64,000 nt of DNA from Clostridium mobile (GTDB taxonomy: Bacteria; Bacillota; Clostridia; Clostridiales; Clostridiaceae). Positions 8,411 to 16,918 of this stretch are shown here, one piece after another. The notes beneath the pieces were generated by a model. It had not been told where the DNA came from. It saw nothing but the letters and a program-made list of their open reading frames with translations, and did no database searches. Location: positions 697,284 through 761,283 of the forward strand of contig NZ_JAHLQF010000001.1 in the NCBI RefSeq assembly GCF_018918285.1, given 5' to 3'. The position numbers and the translations under genes are program-made. How positions within the stretch are numbered: the first letter of the stretch is position 1; each line of letters opens with the position of its first letter.

Positions 8411-8551
8411 AAATACGAACATTATCATTATAATTACATATAAATGTTACCATGATTTTTGGACAAAGTCAATATATTATATATGATTTTAAAATTATCA
8501 TTCGTATATACCAGTAATAACATCAGCTCACAATTATCATTGTTCGTGTAT
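8411..8551 (-). promoter_or_regulatory. Purine permease promoter with three PurR-like boxes
   Basis: On the minus strand TTGACT (8472-8467) and TAACAT (8449-8444) are 17 bases apart. Three related 13-mers surround them: AAATACGAACATT at 8411-8423 (plus orientation), ATATACGAATGAT at 8497-8509 and ATACACGAACAAT at 8539-8551 (both minus orientation). They resemble the Bacillus PurR box, which has a CCGAAC core and occurs as inverted pairs before purine genes. One box is downstream of the start point and two lie upstream of -35. The motif match is by eye. Confidence 0.5.
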
Positions 8552-8559
8552 TATAGCAA

Positions 8560-8641
8560 AATAGCATTTATTGCCCGAAATATCTTTAGTAAATTTACTC
8601 CTTGTGGATTTCTAAAGATATAACTCACATTAAATGCTATT
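8560..8641. repeat. Long interrupted hairpin between symporter and purine permease genes
   Basis: AATAGCATTTA (8560-8570) pairs with 8631-8641, and inside it ATATCTTTAG (8580-8589) pairs with 8612-8621. The two perfect stems are separated by a symmetrical 9-by-9 internal loop and capped by a 22-base loop. It follows the symporter stop codon on the minus strand and may act as its terminator, though the T run is weak (ATTTTGC). No known RNA family was recognised. Confidence 0.5.
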
Positions 8642-8658
8642 ATAAAAGACTAAATCAA

Positions 8659-10074
8659 TTAAAATCTTGCTACTTTTTTCAATTCTACATACTCTTCATT
8701 ATCTTCATTTTTTTCATTATTATACAGTTTATTAAAATATTCCCTCGTTTCACTAGCCACTATTCCACTTAATCCTATAAGAGCTATGAGATTAGGGATT
8801 GCCATTAAACCATTTACTATATCAGCGATAATCCATATAAGATCTAATTTTAATATAGATAATCCTCCTATAGCCACAATACCAATAAATATATATCTAT
8901 AAGGTTTTATACCTTTTACCCCAAAGAGATATTCTGTGCATCTTTCACCATAGTAATTCCAACCTAATATTGTTGTAAAAGCAAAGAACATTAATCCTAT
9001 TGTAATAATAAATTTTCCTAAGTAAGGTATGGATATTCCATTTGTAAAAGCCCAGTTAGTCATTGCCGCTCCTTCTAAATCTGACTTCCATGCACCAGTC
9101 AATACTAATGTTAAACCTGTCATAGTACAGATTACTATAGTATCAACAAAGGTGCCTGTCATAGATATAAGACCTTGTCTTACACAGGACTTAGTTTTAG
9201 CCGCTGCCGCTGCAATAGGTGCACTTCCTAATCCAGACTCGTTTGAAAACACCCCTCTTGCTATACCATTTTGTATAGCATTTTTCACTGTGGTACCTAA
9301 GAATCCTCCAATAGCAGCTGTAGGAGTAAAAGCACTAACAATTATTAATTTTATAGCCTCTGGCAAAACTTTAACGTTTAATCCTAATATAGTTAATGAT
9401 GCTACTATATATAAAACTGCCATGAAAGGAACTATTTTTTCTGCAACCTTAGCGATATTTTTTATACCACCTAGTGTTACCATAGCAACTAATATTGTAA
9501 TTATAATTCCTGTTAAAATCACTGGAACCCCATAGGAATCCTTTAGTGAATCAGAAATAGCATTTATTTGAGCAAAAGTACCTATACCAAAGAAAGCTAC
9601 CCCAATTCCAAATATAGCAAACATTTTTGCCAAAAATTTATTTCCTAGTCCTCTTTCTATATAATACATAGGACCACCGGCCATTTGTCCATTCTTATCA
9701 GTTACTCTATATTTAACTGCTAATAAACCTTCAGCATATTTAGTAGCCATACCAAAAAATGCTGCTATCCACATCCAAAATATAGCACCTGGTCCACCAG
9801 CCTTTACTGCTGTTGCAACTCCCACTATATTTCCTGTACCTATTGTGGCAGCTAGTGCCGTACACAAAGCTTGGAAACTTGTAACATCACCTTCGCCTTT
9901 ACTATCATCATCTTCTTTAGAAAACATGTACTTAAATGCTAAAGGAAGTTTTGTGATTTGAATACATTTCAAACGAAGCGTAAGATATACACCTGTACCT
10001 ACTAATAAGATTAGTAAAGGTGCTCCCCATACTATTGAATCGATTTTTTTAAAGATTTGAATTAAATTTTCCAT
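8659..10074 (-). CDS. Alanine/glycine:cation symporter (AGCS family)
   Basis: The 471-residue carrier has about eleven transmembrane segments and the AGCS motifs TALAATIGTGNIVGVATA, GGPGAIFWMW, YAEGLLAVKYR, GGPMYYIERGLG and GVFSNESGLGSAPIAAAAA. The family moves glycine or alanine together with Na+. The start is ATG 10074, six bases after GGGAGG; the reading frame extends further upstream without a ribosome site. A tandem glycine riboswitch at 10184-10352 precedes it, which points to glycine as the physiological substrate. In such arrangements glycine may act as a nutrient or a toxic excess. Confidence 0.92.
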   Translation of the reverse strand: MENLIQIFKKIDSIVWGAPLLILLVGTGVYLTLRLKCIQITKLPLAFKYMFSKEDDDSKGEGDVTSFQALCTALAATIGTGNIVGVATAVKAGGPGAIFWMWIAAFFGMATKYAEGLLAVKYRVTDKNGQMAGGPMYYIERGLGNKFLAKMFAIFGIGVAFFGIGTFAQINAISDSLKDSYGVPVILTGIIITILVAMVTLGGIKNIAKVAEKIVPFMAVLYIVASLTILGLNVKVLPEAIKLIIVSAFTPTAAIGGFLGTTVKNAIQNGIARGVFSNESGLGSAPIAAAAAKTKSCVRQGLISMTGTFVDTIVICTMTGLTLVLTGAWKSDLEGAAMTNWAFTNGISIPYLGKFIITIGLMFFAFTTILGWNYYGERCTEYLFGVKGIKPYRYIFIGIVAIGGLSILKLDLIWIIADIVNGLMAIPNLIALIGLSGIVASETREYFNKLYNNEKNEDNEEYVELKKVARF

Positions 10075-10138
10075 TTTCCATCCTCCCAATATTTTGATTA
10101 TTGAGGACAGCGGATGAACAGAAGCATCGCAAATAAAT

Positions 10139-10168
10139 AGAGGTACCTTCAAAAAATGAAAGACCTCT
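10139..10168 (-). terminator. Candidate riboswitch expression-platform hairpin
   Basis: On the minus strand AGAGGT pairs with ACCTCT around an inner CTTTCA / TGAAGG stem, followed by CTATTTATTT. It lies between the glycine aptamers and the symporter start. The T run is interrupted, so termination efficiency is uncertain. Confidence 0.5.
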
Positions 10169-10183
10169 GGATAACTATCTATT

Positions 10184-10352
10184 CTCTGTCCTTTTACCTG
10201 AGAGTTTCATTGGATTTCTCCAACTTGCTCCTTCGGTGCTCTTAAAAGAGTCTCTCCAGAGTTTCGTCCGATAACAGTCCTCACCCTAATTGGGATACCT
10301 GAAAGATTTGCATCTTCGGTGGGCTTTCGCCACTCTCCTGCTACCATCATCC
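10184..10352 (-). ncRNA. Tandem glycine riboswitch
   Basis: The minus strand carries two glycine aptamers in series. The first (about 10352-10270) has GGAGAGTGGCG, CCACCGAAGATGCAAATC, TTTCAGGTA and GGACTG. The second (about 10265-10184) has CTCTGGAGAGACTC, GCACCGAAGGAGCAA, AACTCTCAGGTAAAAGGACAG. The ACCGAAG-GCAA and CTCAGGTAAAAGGACAGAG segments are diagnostic of the gcvT-type aptamer. It controls the glycine/alanine symporter. The 3' strand of the last P1 helix (GGACAG) has a complement CTGTCC at 10109-10104, just before the ribosome site, which gives an alternative pairing. Confidence 0.93.
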
Positions 10353-10423
10353 GAACCATATTAATTTTTAAATTGAAATTTTATATCATTATACAACTTT
10401 ATGAAAAATTATTCAATAGGTTA

Positions 10424-10966
10424 TTACATTATTTTTTTAAGTTTTTTCATTAAAGGTAGTGCTATGAATATTCCTAGAACAGCTTGCACAATATAACCAG
10501 GTATCTCTATTAATCCAATTATAAAGCTTTCTTTAATAGTTGCTGTTGGCACAAAAAAATATTTTGTCAGCATAACATTTGCTAAATAATATCCCACTAC
10601 CATCCAAACTCCTGCCATTATAAATGCAATTAAATTATTCTTAAAGTTTTCCCCGTTATAGTCCCCTCTATAAGCTATGGATGCTGCTATATATGCCATA
10701 ACCGCTTTAATTATTAGCGTAGCTGGTGCCCAAATTGCATATCCTGATAATACATCTGCTAAAACCATTCCAGTGGCTCCTATGAAAGCTCCTCGTTTCT
10801 TGCCAAATAATATAGCCGCTAAAAATATCATACTATCTCCCGCATGAGTGTACCCAACTTTACTTGGTATTTTAACGAACATTGTAATCAAACAGGTTAA
10901 AGCTATCATTAAGGCAATTTGAACCATCTCATAGGTCTTTGTTTTTGTTGTTACTCCATTTTGCAT
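10424..10966 (-). CDS. ECF transporter substrate-binding (S) component, substrate unknown
   Basis: The 180-residue membrane protein has five to six hydrophobic segments. The pattern YTHAGDSMIFLAAILFGKKRGAF and GATGMVLADVLSGYAIWAPATLIIKA is typical of small vitamin-type S components of energy-coupling-factor transporters, which bind the substrate and share an EcfAAT module encoded elsewhere. No ATPase or EcfT gene is adjacent. No riboswitch was seen in its leader, so the vitamin is not indicated. The start ATG 10966 follows GAGGGGG. A promoter (TTGATA, 16 bases, TATAAT) lies at 11030-11057. Confidence 0.8.
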   Translation of the reverse strand: MQNGVTTKTKTYEMVQIALMIALTCLITMFVKIPSKVGYTHAGDSMIFLAAILFGKKRGAFIGATGMVLADVLSGYAIWAPATLIIKAVMAYIAASIAYRGDYNGENFKNNLIAFIMAGVWMVVGYYLANVMLTKYFFVPTATIKESFIIGLIEIPGYIVQAVLGIFIALPLMKKLKKIM

Positions 10967-11029
10967 ACCAATTCCCCCTCTATTTCCCCAAGTTTATTTT
11001 ACAGCTTTGTTTATGTAACTCTATCTATT

Positions 11030-11057
11030 ATTATATGAATTAAAAACATTTTATCAA
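11030..11057 (-). promoter_or_regulatory. Promoter of the ECF S-component gene
   Basis: On the minus strand TTGATA (11057-11052) and TATAAT (11035-11030) are 16 bases apart. The leader to the start codon is about 55 bases. Confidence 0.6.
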
Positions 11058-11160
11058 ATGTATCCATACAATATACAAGGTTAATATTGGAGAATTGATA
11101 TTTAATTTGTTAATATAAATATTTTTGTTTTATATTAATCAGATATTATATAGATTTTTA

Positions 11161-12105
11161 TTAAGAATTTTTTATTAAATAGGATTCAAGCTTATCTAGT
11201 GAAGGTGTTTTTATATTAGATTTTCTTTTAATTTCTAGAAATTCCAAGAACAATAAATTCATTTCATTAATAGCAGCCATGGCATGATCCCCTGCCGCAA
11301 GACTTCCTATTTTCGTTCCTGTCACTATTTTAAATGGTAAATACCATACCCAATTTGGCCATTTCAGTATCTTTAAAATAGATTTAGGTTCTGGTGGATA
11401 ACCAAGATTGATTAATACCTCAATTCCTTCTTGCATGGCCTGTAAAGTTAAATATAAAATATCTTTGGATTTAGATATTTTTTTCATATCTCCTTTTGCC
11501 CAATGTACAGCATAAGCAATGGGCATAATTACAGCCAAATGGTATTTTAACCATGAATCAATATTGTCACAGTACCACAACTTTATCTTTGTGCCGTCAA
11601 AAATTTTGTCTATAATCTTTTTATATTCTGTGTCTTTTATAATATTTCCAATAGCAAAATCTACCTTACCTTTGTGTACACTTATAACCCTATTATTTTC
11701 ACGCCTACCTCCACTTCCTTGGAATCCAAAAAGTAATGTTTTTTCCCCATGAGACATGTTAATAAATTTAGAATAGGTCTTTTCCGCTTCACCGTTATTT
11801 CCAACCAATACATATAGCTTACACTTTTCATTCTTAGCTAAAATAGGCAGTACATCATCTATCTGTATTCTTTGCATTACCACAAAAACAGCATCATACT
11901 CATCCATTTTATCAAAGCTATTTACCACATTAACATTGGTTACTGTAATTTGCTTTTGAATATGATGTTCTATTATCAATCCTTCATTCTTAAGGGCATC
12001 GTAGCGTTTCCTTCTAGCTAAAATATAAACATCATGTCCAACTTTGCTAAATTCATATGCCAAATAACTGCCAAGAACACCTGCCCCATAAACTAAAATC
12101 TTCAT
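11161..12105 (-). CDS. Ketopantoate reductase family (PanE/ApbA-like) oxidoreductase
   Basis: The 314-residue protein begins with an NAD(P)-binding Rossmann fold (GAGVLGSYLAYEF, residues 7-19) as in PanE. The central segment CDNIDSWLKYHLAVIMPIAYAV resembles the helical region where PanE has its catalytic lysine (K-x-x-x-N), but the asparagine is not clear here. PanE reduces 2-dehydropantoate to pantoate with NADPH in coenzyme A synthesis; many paralogues act on other 2-oxo acids. No other pantothenate gene is near, and the gene stands alone with its own ribosome site (AAGGAGGGG). A reductase of unknown substrate is the safer call. Confidence 0.75.
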   Translation of the reverse strand: MKILVYGAGVLGSYLAYEFSKVGHDVYILARRKRYDALKNEGLIIEHHIQKQITVTNVNVVNSFDKMDEYDAVFVVMQRIQIDDVLPILAKNEKCKLYVLVGNNGEAEKTYSKFINMSHGEKTLLFGFQGSGGRRENNRVISVHKGKVDFAIGNIIKDTEYKKIIDKIFDGTKIKLWYCDNIDSWLKYHLAVIMPIAYAVHWAKGDMKKISKSKDILYLTLQAMQEGIEVLINLGYPPEPKSILKILKWPNWVWYLPFKIVTGTKIGSLAAGDHAMAAINEMNLLFLEFLEIKRKSNIKTPSLDKLESYLIKNS

Positions 12106-12299
12106 AAATTTCCCCTCCTTTGATATTCATATATACTACATATAACAAATATAGATATTTTCATTTTAAATAAACGATATTGAAACTCATTATCAATAAT
12201 ATCATATAATACTTCTTTTTTCCATATTAACCAAAAGCTCTTTTCCATAATATGCTATATAATATATATGCATACCTAATATTTAAAGGAGAGAATTTC

Positions 12300-13067
12300 A
12301 TGAGTAATCTATTTGATTTAACAGGTAAAGTTGCAATTGTCACTGGTGCTTCAAGTGGCATAGGTGTTCAAATTGCTAAAGCATTTGCCAGGCAAGGAGC
12401 CAATGTAGCTATACTTGCGAGGAGATATGATAAGTTAACAAAAGTAGCTAAGGAAATAGAAGCCCTTGGCAGAGAAGCCCTTCCTGTAAAATGTGACGTT
12501 ACAATAGAAAAGCAAGTAATTACTGCTGTAAATACTATTTTAAATACCTTTGGAAAAATAGATATATTAATGAATAATGCCGGAGTGGATTCCGTAGGTT
12601 CTATTGATTTAATTGAGGAAGCTGAGTGGAATAGAGTTATAGATACAAATTTGAAAGGTGTATTTTTGATGTCAAAACACGTTGTAAAACATATGAAGAA
12701 AAGAAATTATGGAAAAATTATAAATACCACTTCCGTTTGTGGTGTTATTGGTGGCAAATATGAACCTCTTCATGCTTATAATGCTTCAAAAGGTGCTGTA
12801 ATAAGCTTAACTAAGGGTATGGCAGCTTCATTAGCTCGATACGGAATAACTGTAAATGGAATTGGACCTAGTCTTTTTGAAACAGAAATGACTTCCCCAG
12901 AGCTTTTTGAAGAAAGTAGTTTAAAAATCTACAATGAAATTTGTCCTGCTGGAAGACCTGGTAATGCTGGTGAATTAGACGGTGCTGTTATTTATTTTGC
13001 CTCTGACGCCTCCAGCTATACTACTGGCCAAACATTATTTATCGATGGTGGCTTTACATCTATTTAA
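12300..13067 (+). CDS. Short-chain dehydrogenase/reductase, gluconate 5-dehydrogenase-like
   Basis: The 255-residue enzyme has the classical SDR motifs: TGASSGIG near residue 14 for NAD(P), NNAG near 92, the catalytic serine in TTSVCG, YNASKGAV with the Tyr and Lys, and a C-terminal SYTTGQTLFIDGG. The opening NLFDLTGKVAIVTG resembles gluconate 5-dehydrogenases and 3-oxoacyl-ACP reductases. The start ATG 12300 follows AAAGGAGAG; a longer frame from 12252 has no ribosome site. It is divergent from the PanE-like gene and alone in its transcript. The substrate cannot be fixed from context. Confidence 0.85.
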   Translation: MSNLFDLTGKVAIVTGASSGIGVQIAKAFARQGANVAILARRYDKLTKVAKEIEALGREALPVKCDVTIEKQVITAVNTILNTFGKIDILMNNAGVDSVGSIDLIEEAEWNRVIDTNLKGVFLMSKHVVKHMKKRNYGKIINTTSVCGVIGGKYEPLHAYNASKGAVISLTKGMAASLARYGITVNGIGPSLFETEMTSPELFEESSLKIYNEICPAGRPGNAGELDGAVIYFASDASSYTTGQTLFIDGGFTSI

Positions 13068-13108
13068 ATGAAAAAGTATCATTTTAAGTGAAAAGTGTTA
13101 TTAAATAA

Positions 13109-13176
13109 CTTTTAGCTTCAGTTGGAGTAAGTATTCCTTTTAAGCAAACTCCATCTGAAGCTAAGAATCACTTGAT
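13109..13176 (-). repeat. Dispersed palindromic repeat P, copy 1 (hairpin only)
   Basis: An imperfect hairpin with arms AGCTTCAGTTGGAGT (13113-13127) and ACTCCATCTGAAGCT (13148-13162), followed by AAGAATCACTTGAT. It is the reverse complement of the copy at 16738-16803 over about 65 bases, and a third copy is at 49222-49285. It lies between two convergent genes and may also terminate them. Confidence 0.8.
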
Positions 13177-13190
13177 CTTTTATGATAGTT

Positions 13191-14261
13191 TTATATATCC
13201 ATATTTTTAGAACTTTCCTTATTAACTCTCCACTTAAATATGAATTCATCAGAATCTTTTTTTAACAAATTTTCAAGTTCTTCTGAATGCCCCACGAAGG
13301 ATGCTTTGCAGTTATTAGAAATATATTCAATGACTTCATCGATTATTTTCTCACCTTTAAATAAATCAACCTTATACTCATGTTTATCTGAAAAGACACA
13401 TACTAATCCATTTGTCCTACCAGCTGGAATAATACCGTATACTTTTTTCTTTATAGTTTGTTTATACACCCACATTAACTCTTTAAGAGGAAGTGCGAAT
13501 GTAATTTGCTGAGTTTCCACAACTATATAGTTTTCAGTTATAGTAATAGGGCCATTTTTATATGCATTGTCTGAATTAAGTTCATTATCAATCTTCTGAC
13601 AGGCAACTTCAAGATTTCCATCAGAAAAATTCTTAAGACTCTTTAATGCTACAGTATTTTTCCTCATATAAACCATATACATAATTAAAATATAAACTAT
13701 GAAACAAGCCGCAATCATGAAAAAGAATGAAGCTGAATTCATTGGACTTTCATATTGTAAATATTGAAAATATGGCGCTAATGGAAGCCCATCTGAAAGA
13801 GAGTTATTATCTATAATAGCTTCTTGTATAGTTTCTAATTCCATATCTTCAAATTCAATTAATGTTCCTTTTAATATAAAAGGCCCATTCTCTTGTTCTA
13901 CAAACTTTTCATATTGCTTATTTGGAATGGCTATTGTTAATACATAAGTATCTAACTTCATAGCTACAAATCTTGATTTTACATCCTCTGATACTTTCAC
14001 TCCCAATTTACTTGTTGTTTCTGTTATTACAACGTCTAGATCATAAAGCTCATCTGCTGAAATTTGTATATAACTATCATTATTAAGAGCTTCATCATAC
14101 TCCTCTTTATTTTTGACCACCGTTGGATTGTTTGTGTTGTCATAATATGTATATATACTAATGCCCATGGATACTAAAGCAGCTACTGCACAAAGTGCTA
14201 GTGCCATAATTCTATAAGCCCATCTTTTTTTATAGGCCTTCATAAAGCTCGATTTTTTCAT
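13191..14261 (-). CDS. Two-transmembrane-segment protein of unknown function
   Basis: The 356-residue protein has a basic start, a first transmembrane segment at about residues 16-37 (MALALCAVAALVSMGISIY), an external domain of about 130 residues, a second membrane segment near 180-200 (FFFMIAACFIVYILIMYMV) and a cytoplasmic C-terminal domain with beta-strand character. The C-terminal part (YIVVETQQITFALPLKELMWVYKQ) resembles PH-like membrane-associated domains of several Clostridia proteins, but I do not recognise a named family with confidence. The start ATG 14261 follows GAGGAGG. It stands alone, convergent with the SDR gene, with repeat P behind its stop. Confidence 0.75.
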   Translation of the reverse strand: MKKSSFMKAYKKRWAYRIMALALCAVAALVSMGISIYTYYDNTNNPTVVKNKEEYDEALNNDSYIQISADELYDLDVVITETTSKLGVKVSEDVKSRFVAMKLDTYVLTIAIPNKQYEKFVEQENGPFILKGTLIEFEDMELETIQEAIIDNNSLSDGLPLAPYFQYLQYESPMNSASFFFMIAACFIVYILIMYMVYMRKNTVALKSLKNFSDGNLEVACQKIDNELNSDNAYKNGPITITENYIVVETQQITFALPLKELMWVYKQTIKKKVYGIIPAGRTNGLVCVFSDKHEYKVDLFKGEKIIDEVIEYISNNCKASFVGHSEELENLLKKDSDEFIFKWRVNKESSKNMDI

Positions 14262-14480
14262 TTAAAAATCCTCCTCTTTGCATGTCTCTTTCGTCAACAG
14301 TTTCTATTATATGAATTTTTTACAAGTTTGTCCATATTTTTAATGTAAAATTAAATTTTATATTAATTTAAATTAACTTTGCAGTTTTATGTAAAACATT
14401 TCATTGTTACTTCTTAAATTTTAACTATATATAAAATTATGGTAAAATGAATTTAATACTTATAAAGGGGTGTTTCATAT

Positions 14481-15518
14481 ATGAAATATAACGAAGAGAC
14501 GATAAAATATTATTTAAATAATATTTTAACCACACCAAGCCCTAGTGGATGTACTGAGAAAGTAATAGATTACATAAAAAAAGAGCTAGACATTATTGGA
14601 GTGCCTTATAGTCTAACTAACAAAGGTTGTCTTTTAATTACTATTCAAGGAAAAAACAATGAATATGGAAAAGTTTTTTCTGCTCATATAGATACTTTAG
14701 GTGCTATGGTAAAGAGTATAAAATCTAATGGCTCTCTATCCTTCAGTACCGTTGGTGGATACATGATGAATTCCGTGGAGGGAGAAAATTGTATAGTAGA
14801 AACATTAGAGGAAAAACAATATACTGGAACAATTCAAAGCATTAAACCTTCTGTTCATATAAGTGGTGATGCTCGTGAGCTTAAAAGAATTCCAGAAAAC
14901 ATGGAAGTTATATTAGATGAAAAGGTGTTTTCTAAAGAAGATACTAAAAAATTAGGTATAGAAGTAGGAGACTTTATATTTTTCGATACAAGAACTGTAT
15001 TTACACCTAATGGTTTTGTAAAAAGCAGACATTTAGACGATAAAGCCAGTGCTGCCATATTATTATATACTATAAAATACTTGGTTGAAAATAAAATAGA
15101 ACTTCCATATACAACAAGCTTTTTTATAACAAACTATGAAGAGGTTGGCCATGGTGCCTCTGCTGCTATTCCTGCCAACACTAAAGAGTTCATAGCTGTA
15201 GATATGGGAGCTCCAGGACTCGATCAAAACTCCTCTGAATATGCAGTATGTATTTGTGCAAAGGACTCCTCCGGTCCTTATGACTTAGATATTCGTAAAA
15301 AACTAGTGAAGCTATGCAATGATAATGACATCCCATACAAGGTGGATATATACCCTCATTATGGTTCAGACGCCTCTGCTGCTCTTAGAGCTGGATGGGA
15401 TATTAAAACTGGACTTATTGGTACAGGAGTTTTCGCTTCCCATGGTTATGAAAGAACTCATATGGAAGGAATTTTAGCAACTTTAGATTTAATTATTAAA
15501 TATTGTGAACTTCAATAG
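14481..15518 (+). CDS. M42-family metallo-aminopeptidase
   Basis: The 345-residue protein shows the M42 motifs in order: HIDTLG (first metal histidine), SRHLDDKASAA (second histidine and bridging aspartate), TNYEEVGHGAS with the general-base EE pair, AVDMGAP, HYGSDASAA and SHGYERTHMEG with the last metal ligand. These enzymes form large tetrahedral dodecamers that trim peptides in the cytoplasm; relatives are annotated FrvX, glutamyl aminopeptidase or endoglucanase. The length is normal and the start ATG 14481 follows AAAGGGGTG. It is a single gene. Confidence 0.9.
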   Translation: MKYNEETIKYYLNNILTTPSPSGCTEKVIDYIKKELDIIGVPYSLTNKGCLLITIQGKNNEYGKVFSAHIDTLGAMVKSIKSNGSLSFSTVGGYMMNSVEGENCIVETLEEKQYTGTIQSIKPSVHISGDARELKRIPENMEVILDEKVFSKEDTKKLGIEVGDFIFFDTRTVFTPNGFVKSRHLDDKASAAILLYTIKYLVENKIELPYTTSFFITNYEEVGHGASAAIPANTKEFIAVDMGAPGLDQNSSEYAVCICAKDSSGPYDLDIRKKLVKLCNDNDIPYKVDIYPHYGSDASAALRAGWDIKTGLIGTGVFASHGYERTHMEGILATLDLIIKYCELQ

Positions 15519-15581
15519 GTTTATTTTAAATAAATTTAGTAATTTCAACTCTAAGTTAAGGATAAAAATTTTAATTTATCC

Positions 15582-16616
15582 TTAACTATTATTTTTATCC
15601 TTTGGATGTATTTCACTCTTATCCTTCTCAAAAATACAATCAAAATATATCATTTTTTTATATTCTTCTAGAGGTTTGCCCGATTCATAAGATAAGTTAG
15701 GTATAAGTTTCTCTAGTTCACTCTTATCTATTTTATCTTCTAAATAATTTATAATAGCTTCTACCATGTCACTTCCCTTTTTAACCCCCTCTTCATAAAG
15801 ATCTTCGGCACTTTTTTTAGTTTTTTCTTTTAGATTACAAGGGTGATTCCACTGAACATGGTTTTTATTTAAGTAATCATATTCATGTATAATCTTCTCA
15901 GGATTTAGAAGTATTTTAGCCTTATTTTTCTTGTTAATAACTATCTCTAATAATGATAGTAATATATTTTTTCCTAAATTTGTGTCCATTACAAATTTAA
16001 AGCTACTTTTCATATCCTTGTAGCAATATTGTAATAAGTAGTCTTTTATTTTCAAACTATACACTTCATATAAGGCAGAAGAGTAAGTTTCCTCAAGAAC
16101 TCTTGGAACTTTTTTCCCTATATCTATTTCATTATGTATGGTTCCTTTGCTTTTATTTTTACCTCTGATATCCTCTAATTCTAGCATGCCAATTATATTC
16201 TCTAATTCTCTGTGATAGAAATCATACTTTCTTGTACCTACAGTATCTGGGTGATATATTCCCCCGAAGTAATATATAAATGGGTGCATAGTAGTATCCA
16301 AGGCATAATGGGTCACAAATCCTAATGTATAAGATAATAAACACTCAAAATCTTCTTTTGTTTTAGTTTCTTTTGCTTTATCTACAAAGTACATTATAAA
16401 CTCTCTAGTTTTATCTGTATGCATTCTCTGTCCTAGTTTCTTAACTCTATTGTGTTTGCTAGGTATAAATATGCAGTAATATAAAAATATATCTGGACCT
16501 TGAGCTCCGTACTGATACATCTTATTATTTTGTTTAATTATATTTTTATATTTTACATCTTCTATATCACTAGAGACTTTACTAGCTCCTAATACATGTG
16601 TCCATGCTCCTGGCAT
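15582..16616 (-). CDS. Zinc-dependent phospholipase C family protein
   Basis: The 344-residue protein starts MPGAWTHVLGA and has GAQGPDIFLYY, LSYTLGFVTHYALDTTMHPFIYY and YHRELENIIG. This matches the PF00882 zinc-dependent phospholipase C fold, whose metal ligands are a Trp/His start, Asp, and H-x3-D-x4-H type residues (H-YALD-TTM-H here). There is no signal peptide, unlike the secreted alpha-toxin of Clostridium perfringens, so it is probably a cytoplasmic housekeeping relative and not a toxin. It is convergent with the M42 peptidase. The C-terminus is lysine-rich. Confidence 0.82.
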   Translation of the reverse strand: MPGAWTHVLGASKVSSDIEDVKYKNIIKQNNKMYQYGAQGPDIFLYYCIFIPSKHNRVKKLGQRMHTDKTREFIMYFVDKAKETKTKEDFECLLSYTLGFVTHYALDTTMHPFIYYFGGIYHPDTVGTRKYDFYHRELENIIGMLELEDIRGKNKSKGTIHNEIDIGKKVPRVLEETYSSALYEVYSLKIKDYLLQYCYKDMKSSFKFVMDTNLGKNILLSLLEIVINKKNKAKILLNPEKIIHEYDYLNKNHVQWNHPCNLKEKTKKSAEDLYEEGVKKGSDMVEAIINYLEDKIDKSELEKLIPNLSYESGKPLEEYKKMIYFDCIFEKDKSEIHPKDKNNS

Positions 16617-16737
16617 AATATCTCCCCCTAAAGATTTAGCATTTTAATCCTAGGGTTCTCATTTGGGAAATTTATTATTCACCAAAAATTCCACCTGACG
16701 ATGAACATCCTTGTTTTAAACTAATTGCTGGCGCACA

Positions 16738-16918
16738 TCAAGTGATTCTTAGCTTCAGATGGAGTTTGCTTAAAAGGAATACTTACTCCAACTGAAGCTT
16801 ATTAAGAGAGTTCTTAGAAGCTTTGCTTCTTAGAAATTCTTATCCTTTAGGGGAAGAACTTATCCAGAGACGTAGCATACGTAGAAGATTAGCGTATTAC
16901 GGATGGTAGTCATCGGAT
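16738..16918 (+). repeat. Dispersed palindromic repeat P, copy 2 (long form)
   Basis: The hairpin module (16738-16803) has arms AGCTTCAGATGGAGT and ACTCCAACTGAAGCT and is the reverse complement of copy 1. It is followed by a second module with GAAGAACTTATCCAG (16853-16867) and a tail (16893-16918) that ends in CATCGGATAA. The tail is identical over about 26 bases to the tail of copy 3 at 49491-49516. TTATCC and GGATAA can pair, enclosing GAC/GTC and ATACG/CGTAT stems. Another hairpin, TTCTTAGAAGC / GCTTCTTAGAA, sits at 16811-16835. It may be a non-autonomous mobile element or a structured RNA. Confidence 0.7.

Noticed and set aside
8390..8658. Possible guanine riboswitch before the purine permease
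   Set aside because: The aptamer core (TATGG-type P1/J1-2 and the TTTCTACC loop segment) is absent on the minus strand.
9029..9535. Plus-strand open frame of 168 codons inside the symporter gene
   Set aside because: It is antisense to a well-supported membrane carrier and shows no start signals.
10967..11160. Possible vitamin riboswitch before the ECF S component
   Set aside because: No TPP, FMN, cobalamin, preQ1 or folate aptamer signature could be found in the short leader.
15582..16616. Phospholipase C toxin (alpha-toxin-like)
   Set aside because: The protein has no signal peptide and lacks the C-terminal C2-like domain of secreted clostridial phospholipases.
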